DNA of 64,000 nt, from NCBI GenBank assembly GCA_028285035.1, contig JANQQF010000090.1:1-64000 (forward strand), in the 5' to 3' direction. Shown here piece after piece: positions 1 through 8,137 of this stretch. Under the pieces are notes generated by a model. That model was given only the letters and a program-made list of their open reading frames with translations. It ran no database searches and had not been told where the DNA came from. This stretch comes from Phycisphaerae bacterium. GTDB taxonomy: Bacteria; Chloroflexota; Anaerolineae; 4572-78; J111. How positions within the stretch are numbered: the stretch's first letter is position 1; every line of letters starts with the position of its first letter. The translations under genes were made by a program, and so were the position numbers.

Positions 1-2
1 GC

Positions 3-86
3 TATGTCGCCCTCGCTGAATTCAAACGTAATCTTAAATCTGTCAATCCTCCCTTCATCGCTTCTTTAGTTGTCCGCACCTTTTGA
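3..86 (+). CDS. 3' end of an unidentified gene (partial)
   Basis: An open frame enters from the left edge and stops with TGA at 84-86, giving 27 residues that read YVALAEFKRNLKSV then a short hydrophobic tail ending VVRTF. The composition looks coding, and a basic tail of this kind occurs at the end of some transposases, but the fragment is too short to assign. No start is visible because the gene begins outside the window. The rest of the stretch to 333 has no other convincing gene. Confidence 0.3.
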   Translation, partial: YVALAEFKRNLKSVNPPFIASLVVRTF

Positions 87-333
87 CCTCATGAGCCAAT
101 TTGAAAGGGCTGTCAATGTAATTCAAAGATTTTACTTAAGCAGAAATTTGGGAGGTTAGGCTGACAGGTTCCACTGCCCGATGCGTCAATATTTGTCATT
201 CATACAACTTTTGCAATAATGACCTACTGCCCCGGACATAGAAAACTAAACACGCCTCCTTGTTCCATGAACCATCTTGAAAAGTTTAGAAAGTTATATC
301 TGGATCAGTAAGTTTATCGCTATGGAGGTCACT
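87..333. other. intergenic region upstream of the M20 gene
   Basis: About 250 bases without a convincing gene. A frame with an ATG at 277 is open into the M20 gene, but its first 19 residues have no SD and look non-coding. The SD GGAGG at 324-328 serves the ATG at 334. No clear terminal inverted repeat or target-site duplication of an insertion sequence was seen. Confidence 0.5.
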
Positions 334-1512
334 ATGTCTCAATCAATGCCCGATTTTTATCTCATAGAAGATGAGCAACAAGAAATCATCACCTTGTTGC
401 AAACGTTGATTCAATTTCGCACCGAGGATCCACCAGGACGGGAAATTGAGATCGCTCAGTTTTTGCACGAAACCATGATCGCCTGGGGATTGGAGAGTGA
501 GCTTGATGAATTTGAGCCAGGTCGGGCCAATGTAGTTGGCCGGGTTCGAGGAGAGGGAGCGCTCCCTGGCCTCATATTCTCAGCCCATTTGGATACAATG
601 ACCATCGGCACGCAACCCTGGACCGTCAACCCGTTTGGTGGGGAAATTCAGAATGGCAAAATTTATGGGCGAGGGGCCTCCGATATGAAAGGCGGACTGG
701 CCGCAATGTTGATCGCTGCCCGAAAAGCAACCAAATGGTCAATTCCCTTGCAAGGCGATTTGATTTTGGCCTGGACGGCTGGGGAAAGCTCCAACTGTTT
801 AGGGGCTAAACACCTTATTGAAAAGGGCGATCTTGTGGATGCAGGGGCCATCATCGTCAGCGAGCCGACCTCCTTAGGCGTGCTAACCGCAGAAAAAGGG
901 ACGTGGTGGCTCAAAGCATCATCCACAGGTATCCCTGGTCATTCATCTGGTGTGACGGGAGGGCAAGGGACTGGCTCAAATGCCATTTTAAAGATCATCG
1001 ATTTAGTCCAAACGCTACGTGACTTCAAATTTGAAGCCACCCCTCACCCCTTGCTTGGTGAACCAACCATCAGTATCGGCCTCATCTCTGGCGGAACCGC
1101 CATCAATCAAACACCCGATTACGCCGAGCTTGGCATCGACATCCGATTCTTACCGGGTATGGAGACAGAGGTGATGCTCCCCAAGCTACAAGCCATTGCT
1201 GGTCCCGAAATCACCTTTGAAACCGTTGATTGGAAGCCACCAGTTGAAATTGAGCTTGATCACCCCTTGGTGACTCTGACCTTGGACGCCTGTGAATGGC
1301 GGTTGGGTGAACGACCAACGCTTGGTGGGGTCGCTTACTATTCTGACGCAGTCATATACACCCCAGCCCTCGATATCCCTAGAGTCATCATTGGCCCTGG
1401 CATCTTGGGAATGAGTGGGACCAAGGATGAATACGTCGAGATCAATCAACTGATTGCGAGTGCGGAGATTTATCAGTGGCTCATCTACGAGTTACTTTGT
1501 CAAGCAAAATAA
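334..1512 (+). CDS. M20 family peptidase/deacylase-like protein with altered metal site
   Basis: A 392-residue protein of the ArgE/DapE/CPG2 superfamily, which normally hydrolyses amide bonds with a two-metal centre. The start at 334 is chosen because GGAGG lies five bases upstream. Visible signatures are SAHLDT (His85), GRGASDMKGG (Asp117), the general-base Glu151 in AGES, Glu178 in SEPT, the dimerisation-domain PGHSS near 203, and a C-terminal GPG...DEYVEI block. Two usual ligands appear substituted: the second Glu of the DEE/GEE motif is Ser152, and the terminal His, normally in a GPG...AH..DEYV context, is Gly362 (MSGTKDEYVE). The fold is confident. Catalysis may be single-metal, altered or absent. 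The gene stands alone, upstream of a kinase gene. Confidence 0.85.
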   Translation: MSQSMPDFYLIEDEQQEIITLLQTLIQFRTEDPPGREIEIAQFLHETMIAWGLESELDEFEPGRANVVGRVRGEGALPGLIFSAHLDTMTIGTQPWTVNPFGGEIQNGKIYGRGASDMKGGLAAMLIAARKATKWSIPLQGDLILAWTAGESSNCLGAKHLIEKGDLVDAGAIIVSEPTSLGVLTAEKGTWWLKASSTGIPGHSSGVTGGQGTGSNAILKIIDLVQTLRDFKFEATPHPLLGEPTISIGLISGGTAINQTPDYAELGIDIRFLPGMETEVMLPKLQAIAGPEITFETVDWKPPVEIELDHPLVTLTLDACEWRLGERPTLGGVAYYSDAVIYTPALDIPRVIIGPGILGMSGTKDEYVEINQLIASAEIYQWLIYELLCQAK

Positions 1513-1666
1513 ATCGAGTAGGCTCTATCAAATTAGATATCGCGTGAGTTTTTTGATTAAATGGTTGTATTAAATAAATTTAGCGGATAAAATCAAAGAG
1601 TGACTAATGTAACAATTTGGCGTCAAAATAATATATCGTCAATTGCCCACTGTAGAGGGAGATGGT

Positions 1667-4387
1667 ATGAGCAATGGTTCACCAAATATTTTAATAGTAG
1701 ATGATGCACCTGATACAGTCACTGAACTCACTCAAGTCTTGAAACATGCTGGGTTCACGACACATCTCACCCCATCGTACCAAACAGCACTGCAATATAT
1801 CGAGCAAAACCGTCCCGATCTTATTTTGCTCAATACATTAACTGACCAAAGCGGATTTCAATTTTGCCAGCACCTAAAAAGTGAGACGAAAACTGAAAAT
1901 ATTCCTGTTATCATAACCATCTCAAAAGATATAGTCGATGATCAGAAAATTTTTACAGTTGGGGCCAATGATTATCTCATAAAACCTTTTCAGCCAGCTA
2001 CAGCCCTCGCCCGTATCAATACACATCTCGCTCTAAGCCAGGCGCAACATCAACTCAAAAAAGAAACAAAACAACGCCAAAAAGCCGAAGCCACCTTGCA
2101 ACAATGGGGTGATGAACTGGCGATGCTTAATCAAATCGCCCAGATGCTAAATTCTGTGGTCGATATGCAATCCACTCTGGAAACTGTGGCCCAAGTGATG
2201 AGAAAGCTATTTGAGGCGAGTGGGGTAGCTATCGCCTTGTTGAATGAAAAAGAGTCGGAGCTGGCCATTCTCGCAAGCTACGTCGGAGAAAAGAGCAACT
2301 TCCAAAATGTTGGGCTGATTATTCCGTTAGCGGATCACCCCCTGCTTCGACAGGTGGTCAACACCCCCAGAACAATGATTATTGCCAAAGAGACCCTGTG
2401 CACGATGGCTGAACCGATGCAGAGTCTGCTGGATGGCCGGGATGTTCATCAGTTGCTGGTCTCACCCCTCTTAACTCGAAACAACGTTAATGGTATTATC
2501 TTGATTGACATCACAGACCCACAGCAAGCCTTTACGCAAGCAGATGCCAACTTTGCCGATATGATTGCGGGACAAATTGCCGGAGCGATTGAGAATGCCC
2601 GTCTGTTTGATGAAGAGCAACATCAACGGGAATTTGCGGAACAACGTGTTGATGAGTTGTCAACCTTAAATCTCATTAACCAAACGATGACCACGGTTGA
2701 AGATTTACAAATCGCTTTGGAAATTATTGCCGGGACGATGACTCGCCTCTTTGCCGCCCGTGGCACCTCAATGAGCTTATTTGATTCTTACCAATCTAAG
2801 CTAACTGTATTGGCCCACTATTCCAAGTCCAAACAACATCCAAACTTGAGCGGTCGCACCTTTCATTTCCCTCAAGATACGATCCTTCTTCAACGGTTGT
2901 TTGAAGGGCAATCTATCATTGTTACCAAGGCTCAATTAACCACGGAAGATCAAACCTTGCGAGAGATGATGCAGAGTCGTAACATCGAGATGATTCTCAA
3001 TGTTCCCTTACAAGCCCGGGGCCGAGTCATCGGATTAATATCAATGAGTCACGACCAAGCGGGACGTGAATTTTTACCCACCGAAGTCACTCTGGCAGAA
3101 ACGATTGCGGGGCAGATTTCCGGAGCAATTGAAGTTAGTCGCCTGTTTCAAGAAGAGCAGAAACAGCACAGAATTGCTGATGGTTTGCGAAAGGTTGCAG
3201 CTATCCTAAGCAGCAGTTTGGATCGAAATACCCTGTTAGTACAAATTCTAAATCAGCTCGAACGGGTGATCGTCTTTCACAGTGCCGCCATTTTTATGCC
3301 CAGAGGAGACGATCTTGCTCTTGTCTATGGCGTAAATTTGAGTGAGATTGCTAAAGGGTATCGATTTTCATTGGCTGGAGATAGCCCGGTCGTACAGGTC
3401 TTTAGAGACAAGCAAACCAGCATTTTGCCAGACGTCCGTGAGGTGCCCAATTGGGAGATGTTTAGCCCTGACGAACCTATTCGCACCTGGATGGGTGTCC
3501 CGTTGGTGACGGGGAACCAGGTGCTCGGTGTCTTGACAATCGACAACTTTGAAACCGATGCCTACACTGAGGAAGATGCAAACATCATTCAGATTTTTGC
3601 TAATCAAGCCGCCATCGCCATTGAAAATGCCCGCTTGTTTGATGAGGAGCAGCATCAGCGAGCCTTGGCTGAGAGTCGAAACAAAGAATTAGACGCCTTC
3701 GCACACACTGTCGCCCATGACATTAAGAGTCCGTTAGGGATCATTGTGGCCTACTCTGACGTTATTGTAAATGAGTTCAATGAAATGAACCCAGAGCGCC
3801 TCCAGGATTTTCTTAAAATTGTCAGGCAATCTGGCTTCAAGGCCGCCAATATTGTTGACGAGCTACTACTCCTCGCTGGTGTACGAAAGCAAACGGTACA
3901 TATTGGCCCTATTGATATGGGGGATGTTGTTCGGCACGCGGAGCAGCGTATCGGTTATTTGATTGAGGAACATGAAGGCGAGTTAATTATCGCTGAGGAT
4001 TGGCCAGAAGTTTTTGGGTATGCTCCTTGGATCGAAGAAGTTTGGGTCAATTATCTGAGCAATGGTCTAAAATACGGAGGACAACCACCTCGCTTGATCC
4101 TGGGTGCAACAATACAAGCCCACAGTCAGCCTCGATTCTGGATCCGAGATAATGGAGAAGGGTTGACTCCAGAAAAACAAGCAACCTTATTCACTGAATT
4201 CACCCGTTTGGACGAGGTTCGGGCCGATGGACACGGCCTTGGTCTGTCTATTGTTCGGCGTATTATAGAAAAGCTCGGTGGTGAAGTTGGCGTTGAAAGT
4301 GACGCAGGTCAAGGTAGCCTATTTTACTTCACCCTCCCTGCGGTCCAATCGGCACAATCTTCACTTTTACCAAAAAATACGCTATAA
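1667..4387 (+). CDS. Receiver-GAFx3-histidine kinase (hybrid sensor, cytosolic)
   Basis: A 906-residue soluble sensor kinase with no membrane segment. The order is a receiver-like domain (about 5-120), a short coiled linker, three GAF domains (about 150-310, 325-490 and 505-660), a HisKA dimerisation helix with AHDIKSPL (phospho-His near 684), and an HATPase domain with N-box VNYLSNGLKYGG (about 794), DNGEGL and GHGLGLSIV. It should autophosphorylate on His and pass phosphate to an unlinked regulator. The receiver keeps its acidic pair (Asp12-Asp13) and Lys106, but the phospho-acceptor position is Asn56 (PDLILLN), so it is probably not phosphorylated. GAF sequences are followed by a repeated IENARLFDEEQHQR-type helix. 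Start ATG 1667 follows a GAGGGA SD; an upstream TTG at 1643 lacks one. Confidence 0.9.
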   Translation: MSNGSPNILIVDDAPDTVTELTQVLKHAGFTTHLTPSYQTALQYIEQNRPDLILLNTLTDQSGFQFCQHLKSETKTENIPVIITISKDIVDDQKIFTVGANDYLIKPFQPATALARINTHLALSQAQHQLKKETKQRQKAEATLQQWGDELAMLNQIAQMLNSVVDMQSTLETVAQVMRKLFEASGVAIALLNEKESELAILASYVGEKSNFQNVGLIIPLADHPLLRQVVNTPRTMIIAKETLCTMAEPMQSLLDGRDVHQLLVSPLLTRNNVNGIILIDITDPQQAFTQADANFADMIAGQIAGAIENARLFDEEQHQREFAEQRVDELSTLNLINQTMTTVEDLQIALEIIAGTMTRLFAARGTSMSLFDSYQSKLTVLAHYSKSKQHPNLSGRTFHFPQDTILLQRLFEGQSIIVTKAQLTTEDQTLREMMQSRNIEMILNVPLQARGRVIGLISMSHDQAGREFLPTEVTLAETIAGQISGAIEVSRLFQEEQKQHRIADGLRKVAAILSSSLDRNTLLVQILNQLERVIVFHSAAIFMPRGDDLALVYGVNLSEIAKGYRFSLAGDSPVVQVFRDKQTSILPDVREVPNWEMFSPDEPIRTWMGVPLVTGNQVLGVLTIDNFETDAYTEEDANIIQIFANQAAIAIENARLFDEEQHQRALAESRNKELDAFAHTVAHDIKSPLGIIVAYSDVIVNEFNEMNPERLQDFLKIVRQSGFKAANIVDELLLLAGVRKQTVHIGPIDMGDVVRHAEQRIGYLIEEHEGELIIAEDWPEVFGYAPWIEEVWVNYLSNGLKYGGQPPRLILGATIQAHSQPRFWIRDNGEGLTPEKQATLFTEFTRLDEVRADGHGLGLSIVRRIIEKLGGEVGVESDAGQGSLFYFTLPAVQSAQSSLLPKNTL

Positions 4388-4388
4388 T
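4360..4388 (+). promoter_or_regulatory. putative sigma70-type promoter for 4447-6085
   Basis: TTCACT (4360-4365), a 17-base spacer and a perfect TATAAT (4383-4388), overlapping the stop codon of the kinase gene. It would start transcription about 50 bases before the SD AGGAAGGAG (4432-4440) of the next gene. A second TTGACA at 4401-4406 lacks a good -10. Confidence 0.45.
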
Positions 4389-4446
4389 GTGAACGTCATT
4401 TTGACACAATTGATATAGCATTTGTTACCCTAGGAAGGAGTATACT

Positions 4447-4977
4447 ATGACCGATTTGCGCGACACGATTGATGACAACAAAAGTTGGTTCGAGTCGATT
4501 TTGGGCAAATTACCCTTGTATAAAGGCTATAAAGCAAAAGAAGATCGCCGCGAGGCAGATACGCTTCTTCGTGATCACTTAGTACGATTGTTCAGCGAAC
4601 AGTTAACAAAAGCCGAAGGTGTTGCCAGCCAGATGTTAACAGGCCCGGGCATGATGCAGCTTGATGATATTGGTAAAGCAAACACCCGATTACAAACCTT
4701 GATTGACAAAATCAAAACTGCGGCCCAAGGCTATGCGGGGCTATTTGATGCGGTCAAGATTAAAGAAGATGAGTTGGATATGTTGTATGAATTTGACAAC
4801 GCGATGTTGACAAAAGTGGATGAAATTTCAGATGCGATTGACCAAATTCAAGCCACGTTAGATAGTGGCGAGGGTGATGGGTTGGCTCCAGTGATCCGAC
4901 GTTACACAACCGTCGTCACTGATGCCTCAGCAATGTTTGATCGACGCAAAGATATTATTCTCGGTTTGTCAGCTTAA
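4447..4977 (+). CDS. conserved-looking helical protein, partner of the SPFH gene
   Basis: A 176-residue cytosolic protein with no signal peptide or membrane segment. It is rich in charged residues and Leu, and is predicted almost wholly helical, with coiled-coil-like stretches around 35-75 and 85-145. I do not recognise the family. It ends 31 bases before the SPFH gene and has its own strong SD (AGGAAGGAG, six bases before ATG), so the two are almost certainly co-transcribed. A role as an assembly partner or regulator of the SPFH protein is an inference from position only. Confidence 0.75.
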   Translation: MTDLRDTIDDNKSWFESILGKLPLYKGYKAKEDRREADTLLRDHLVRLFSEQLTKAEGVASQMLTGPGMMQLDDIGKANTRLQTLIDKIKTAAQGYAGLFDAVKIKEDELDMLYEFDNAMLTKVDEISDAIDQIQATLDSGEGDGLAPVIRRYTTVVTDASAMFDRRKDIILGLSA

Positions 4978-5008
4978 TTGACAGCCAGTTATTTCAAAGG
5001 AGACCAAA

Positions 5009-6085
5009 ATGGCTTTATCTGAAGTTATTGAGCTAACCCAGGAGATGCGAGACCGCATTGTCCAACGCTGGCCCGAGCGTGGCGAAGGGCGAATTAAATT
5101 TGGGGCACAGCTTATTGTTTATGAAGGGCAAAATGCTGTATTTTATCGTGATGGAAAATCATTAGACACATTTGGCCCTGGTCGTCACACCTTAACCACA
5201 GCAAATATTCCATTTCTCACTAAAATTTTAAGTCAAATTGGCTTTGGAGAAGACAGCATCTTCTCAGCGGTTGTCTACTATGTTGCAATGCGTGAATTTC
5301 CCCAAGAAGGCTGGGGCACGCGGCAGCCCATCGCCATGCAAACACCGGGTCAGGGCTTAGGTTGGCTCTTATTAGGGGCACACGGCACTTTTGGCTTTGA
5401 GATCAAAGACCCAAAACGTGTCGTTGACACCTTTGTCGGGGGGGGTCAATCTTCATTGGATATGCGAACTGTCAAAAATCGCTTAGTCAACTCAATTACT
5501 CAGGCCGCGACCGATTGGTTTGCTGAGGTCAATCCTGGCAATTTGATGAAAGCCCAGGCGATGATGGATGAGATGGCTGCGGCTATAAAAATCAAAGCTC
5601 AAGATCAATTTGACTCAATGGGGATGTTGCTCAAAAACATTACCATTGGAGGCTTGAGTCCGCTAGAAACCTCAGCCGACAAGCTCAAAACAATGGGTTT
5701 GCTGGACGCTCAAATGTACATGCAGCTTCAAGCCATGGAAACCATCGAAAAATCCTCACAAGGTGGCGGTGGCGCTGGTACAGGCGTGGGCCTTGGGGCT
5801 GGCATGGGTGCTGGAATGGGGCTTGGCAATATGATGGCGGGGATGTTTGGCGGAATGCAACAGCAACAACAACCGCAAACGCGTGGCATAGAACAGCAAG
5901 CCGCTGCTCCAGTAGGCCCAAAAACATTCCCAGATATTATGGGGGTTACTGAAGCCGCCGAGTATATCGGTGTCGAAATTGAGGATGTTGTTGAATTGTG
6001 TAGTTCAGGGGAACTAAAATCGAAAAAAATTGGTAGTAAATATCGGATTAGCAAAGCTGCTATTGATGAGTTTATGAATAGCTAA
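5009..6085 (+). CDS. SPFH/band-7 domain protein fused to an excisionase-type HTH
   Basis: A 358-residue protein with SD AAAGGAGA just before the ATG. Residues about 20-215 form an SPFH domain of the soluble YdjI/virion-core type, starting with a short lead-in and no membrane hairpin, with the characteristic block VYEGQNAVFYRDGKSLDTFG. Residues about 245-300 are a Gly/Met/Gln-rich linker. The last 50 residues (PDIMGVTEAAEYIGVEIEDV onward, then KKIGSKYRISKAAIDEFM) match the helix-turn-helix found in excisionases and MerR-like proteins (HTH_17). YdjI-type proteins normally end in a zinc ribbon, so replacement by an HTH is unusual. The HTH may bind DNA or may act as a peptide-binding adaptor. The upstream helical gene is in the same unit. 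Confidence 0.85.
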   Translation: MALSEVIELTQEMRDRIVQRWPERGEGRIKFGAQLIVYEGQNAVFYRDGKSLDTFGPGRHTLTTANIPFLTKILSQIGFGEDSIFSAVVYYVAMREFPQEGWGTRQPIAMQTPGQGLGWLLLGAHGTFGFEIKDPKRVVDTFVGGGQSSLDMRTVKNRLVNSITQAATDWFAEVNPGNLMKAQAMMDEMAAAIKIKAQDQFDSMGMLLKNITIGGLSPLETSADKLKTMGLLDAQMYMQLQAMETIEKSSQGGGGAGTGVGLGAGMGAGMGLGNMMAGMFGGMQQQQQPQTRGIEQQAAAPVGPKTFPDIMGVTEAAEYIGVEIEDVVELCSSGELKSKKIGSKYRISKAAIDEFMNS

Positions 6086-6110
6086 TTCGTAACCTTAGTC
6101 TGCTTTTCTA

Positions 6111-6142
6111 AGGCTAGCTATTATGGTAGCTAGCCTTTTTTT
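6111..6142 (+). terminator. Rho-independent terminator after the SPFH gene
   Basis: A perfect ten-base-pair stem AGGCTAGCTA / TAGCTAGCCT with the six-base loop TTATGG (6121-6126), followed by a run of seven T. It lies 25 bases after the SPFH stop and closes the 4447-6085 unit. Confidence 0.9.
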
Positions 6143-6191
6143 ATCTTGAGAATTAGTGTCGAGGACGACTTCGATTCAAGAGGAAATTATT

Positions 6192-7109
6192 GTGTCAAAC
6201 AGCCGCGAAGAAACCCTAAAACAACAATTTATTGAACAAAATCATCGCCTACAGGAACTCAGAGAGATGCAGGCCCGGCAAGGTATTTTCACCGATACGG
6301 GTGTCATTGGGGAGATAGCAGATCTGGAGCGGAGTCTAAAAGATTTGCTCGCTGAATTAAAACAATTTGGCAATACGTCACAAGTGATTGCCTCAGTGAA
6401 CGCTTTTTCACCCAAGGAGCGACAATATCAAATTGCCTTGCATTGGGCTGCTGATGGACGAAAAGGGAGTTTGGCCCGCATGGATCTAAGTGAGGCCGAT
6501 TTACAGGTGGTTGATTTGGCGGGAGCGGACTTACGGGTGGCGAATTTAACTCGGACCAATCTAAAACGGGCTAATCTGGAAGGGGCGGACTTACGAGTAG
6601 CGGATTTAAAGGAAGCCATTTTGAGCAATGCCAACCTATTTGAGGTTGATTTGTGCGAAGCAGATTTACGAATGGCAGATTTGCGGGAGGCGAATTTGGC
6701 CCAAGCGGACCTAAGTGAGGTAGAATTGCATCAAGCCAACCTGCGAAAGACAAATCTTAGTGAGGCCGACTTGGTAGAAGCTTACTTGGTTGATACCAAC
6801 TTGGTTGAGGTTAACTTATCCAAGGCTGATTTGAGTTGGGCCAATTTACACGGTGCGAATTTAAGCGAAGCTGACTTACAAGAAACTAATTTTAGTGGGG
6901 CTGATATGAGTGGCGTTAATTTGGCGGGATCAAATCTACAAAACGCGAACTTAAGCCGAACAACCCTAAGCTGGGCCAATATGCGTGGGGCTAATTTGGA
7001 GGGGGCTGATTTGAGCGGTACAAATTTGTATGAAACAGAGTATGATGCAGACACAATTTGGCCTGCTGATTTTGAACCAGGCGTCTTTGGCGCTATTCGC
7101 AAAGATTAA
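6192..7109 (+). CDS. pentapeptide-repeat protein
   Basis: A 305-residue cytosolic protein. Residues about 1-60 form a charged coiled-coil lead, residues 65-95 contain a short helical module (QIALHWAADG), and from about residue 100 almost to the end there are consecutive A(D/N)LxX pentapeptides that should form a right-handed quadrilateral beta-helix. The function of such proteins varies (scaffolding, gyrase protection) and cannot be assigned here. Start GTG 6192 is chosen because AAGAGGA lies eight bases upstream; a GTG at 6156 has no SD. A related protein at 55318-56094 shares the R..Q...LxWA lead-in before its repeats. Confidence 0.88.
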   Translation: MSNSREETLKQQFIEQNHRLQELREMQARQGIFTDTGVIGEIADLERSLKDLLAELKQFGNTSQVIASVNAFSPKERQYQIALHWAADGRKGSLARMDLSEADLQVVDLAGADLRVANLTRTNLKRANLEGADLRVADLKEAILSNANLFEVDLCEADLRMADLREANLAQADLSEVELHQANLRKTNLSEADLVEAYLVDTNLVEVNLSKADLSWANLHGANLSEADLQETNFSGADMSGVNLAGSNLQNANLSRTTLSWANMRGANLEGADLSGTNLYETEYDADTIWPADFEPGVFGAIRKD

Positions 7110-7124
7110 ATAGTATTATATTAT
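7096..7124 (+). promoter_or_regulatory. possible promoter for the rph leader
   Basis: TTCGCA (7096-7101), 17 bases, TATTAT (7119-7124). A start near 7131 would place the twin hairpins at the very beginning of a leader about 230 nt long before rph. The alternative -10 TATAAA at 7122-7127 makes the assignment approximate. Confidence 0.35.
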
Positions 7125-7146
7125 AAAAATTTTATTTAAAAGTAAA

Positions 7147-7173
7147 AGGCCCAGTGTGACCAGCACTGGGCCT
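7147..7173 (+). other. leader hairpin A (loop TGACCAG)
   Basis: A perfect ten-base-pair stem AGGCCCAGTG / CACTGGGCCT closes the seven-base loop TGACCAG (7157-7163). No T-run follows; instead AGGAGG (7181-7186) sits seven bases downstream. It is therefore unlikely to be a plain terminator. Its loop and loop-closing GTG/CAC pairs are identical to those of hairpin B at 7211-7237, while the rest of the stem differs. Confidence 0.8.
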
Positions 7174-7192
7174 CTTATCAAGGAGGAAAAAC

Positions 7193-7210
7193 ATGAACCA
7201 ACCATTTTGA
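7193..7210 (+). CDS. possible five-codon leader peptide (MNQPF)
   Basis: ATG at 7193 follows AGGAGG (7181-7186) by six bases and reads five codons before TGA at 7208-7210. The stop abuts the foot of hairpin B, so a terminating ribosome would meet that hairpin directly. The SD is the strongest in this neighbourhood, which is why the tiny frame is listed. It may equally be the remnant of a lost gene or of no significance. Confidence 0.3.
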   Translation: MNQPF

Positions 7211-7237
7211 TAATTTGGTGTGACCAGCACCAAATTA
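7211..7237 (+). other. leader hairpin B (loop TGACCAG)
   Basis: A perfect ten-base-pair stem TAATTTGGTG / CACCAAATTA closes the loop TGACCAG (7221-7227), the same loop as hairpin A. A second SD-like AAGGAG (7242-7247) follows a few bases downstream but has no start codon at usual spacing; instead GATAC/GTATC arms (7253-7270) form a weak third stem. A possible 15-codon frame from ATG 7283 to the TAA at 7330 has no SD. Confidence 0.8.
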
Positions 7238-7361
7238 CCCTAAGGAGAAAGGGATACTATAAAAAGTATCTTGAATGTAAGTATGATTGAATTAGATAAA
7301 AATAACATTAAAAATTTGTTCATTTTCTAAGAAATGCCACAAAATGTAAGGATAATTGTTG

Positions 7362-8081
7362 ATGTCAAGAGTTGACCAGCGCAGTAATGATCAATTACGC
7401 CCAGTGAAGTTCACTCCAAATTATACAAATCACGCTGAAGGGGCCGTATTAATTGAAACAGGGCAGACACGAGTTTTGTGTACCGCCAGTCTTGAAGAAA
7501 AGCTGCCACCTTGGCGAGAGGCATCAGGGGCAGGCTGGGTTACGGCTGAATATAGTATGCTTCCCCGCTCCACAAATCAACGTATTTCTCGACGTCAAGC
7601 CACAGATGGTAGCCGTTCTAAGGAAATTAGCCGCTTGATTGGTCGCTCTTTGCGGACTGCGGTTGATTTAGAGAAGATTGGATCTCGTACTATCACAATT
7701 GACTGTGATGTGATTCAGGCCGATGGGGGCACACGGACGGCCAGTATCACAGGCGGTTATGTTGCTTTGGCATTAGCCTTACAGCCATTGATCGAAGCCG
7801 GTGAAATTCCAGAATCTAGCCTCAAGCCCATTGCCGCAGTTAGCGTTGGCATTGTGGGGGGTGAACCAATGCTTGACTTATGTTATATCGAAGACTCGGC
7901 TGCTGAAGTCGATATGAATGTAGTTATGACAAAAACGGGTGAATTTATTGAGATTCAAGGCACAGCTGAAGGTCAGCCCTTTAATCAACAGGCTCTCTTA
8001 GCTCTATTGGATTTGGCCCGTTTGGGAATTGAGCAATTGATTTCAGCCCAAGCGACCCTTTTAGCAGAAACACGTGGTTGA
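7362..8081 (+). CDS. rph: Ribonuclease PH
   Basis: A 239-residue phosphate-dependent 3'-5' exoribonuclease that trims tRNA 3' ends and acts as a hexamer. Family signatures are NDQLRPV near the start, [32 protein letters not shown], the arginine-rich [20 protein letters not shown] that forms the phosphate/tRNA site, and [19 protein letters not shown]. Length is normal for the family. ATG 7362 is preferred over TTG 7356 and 7359 because TAAGGA lies nine bases before it. It heads a two-gene unit with hpt and sits behind the twin-hairpin leader, which makes it the likely regulated target. Confidence 0.97.
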   Translation: MSRVDQRSNDQLRPVKFTPNYTNHAEGAVLIETGQTRVLCTASLEEKLPPWREASGAGWVTAEYSMLPRSTNQRISRRQATDGSRSKEISRLIGRSLRTAVDLEKIGSRTITIDCDVIQADGGTRTASITGGYVALALALQPLIEAGEIPESSLKPIAAVSVGIVGGEPMLDLCYIEDSAAEVDMNVVMTKTGEFIEIQGTAEGQPFNQQALLALLDLARLGIEQLISAQATLLAETRG

Positions 8082-8137
8082 TTCTTGGATCAACCGTCGG
8101 TCACCAATCACTAATATATATTTTCAGGAGAGACCCT

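Noticed and set aside
1..333. Insertion sequence remnant at the left edge
   Set aside because: A basic C-terminal fragment is seen, but no terminal inverted repeats or target duplication; kept only as a low-confidence partial gene.
6480..7040. 15-base periodicity
   Set aside because: It is explained by pentapeptide-repeat coding, not DNA-level repeats.
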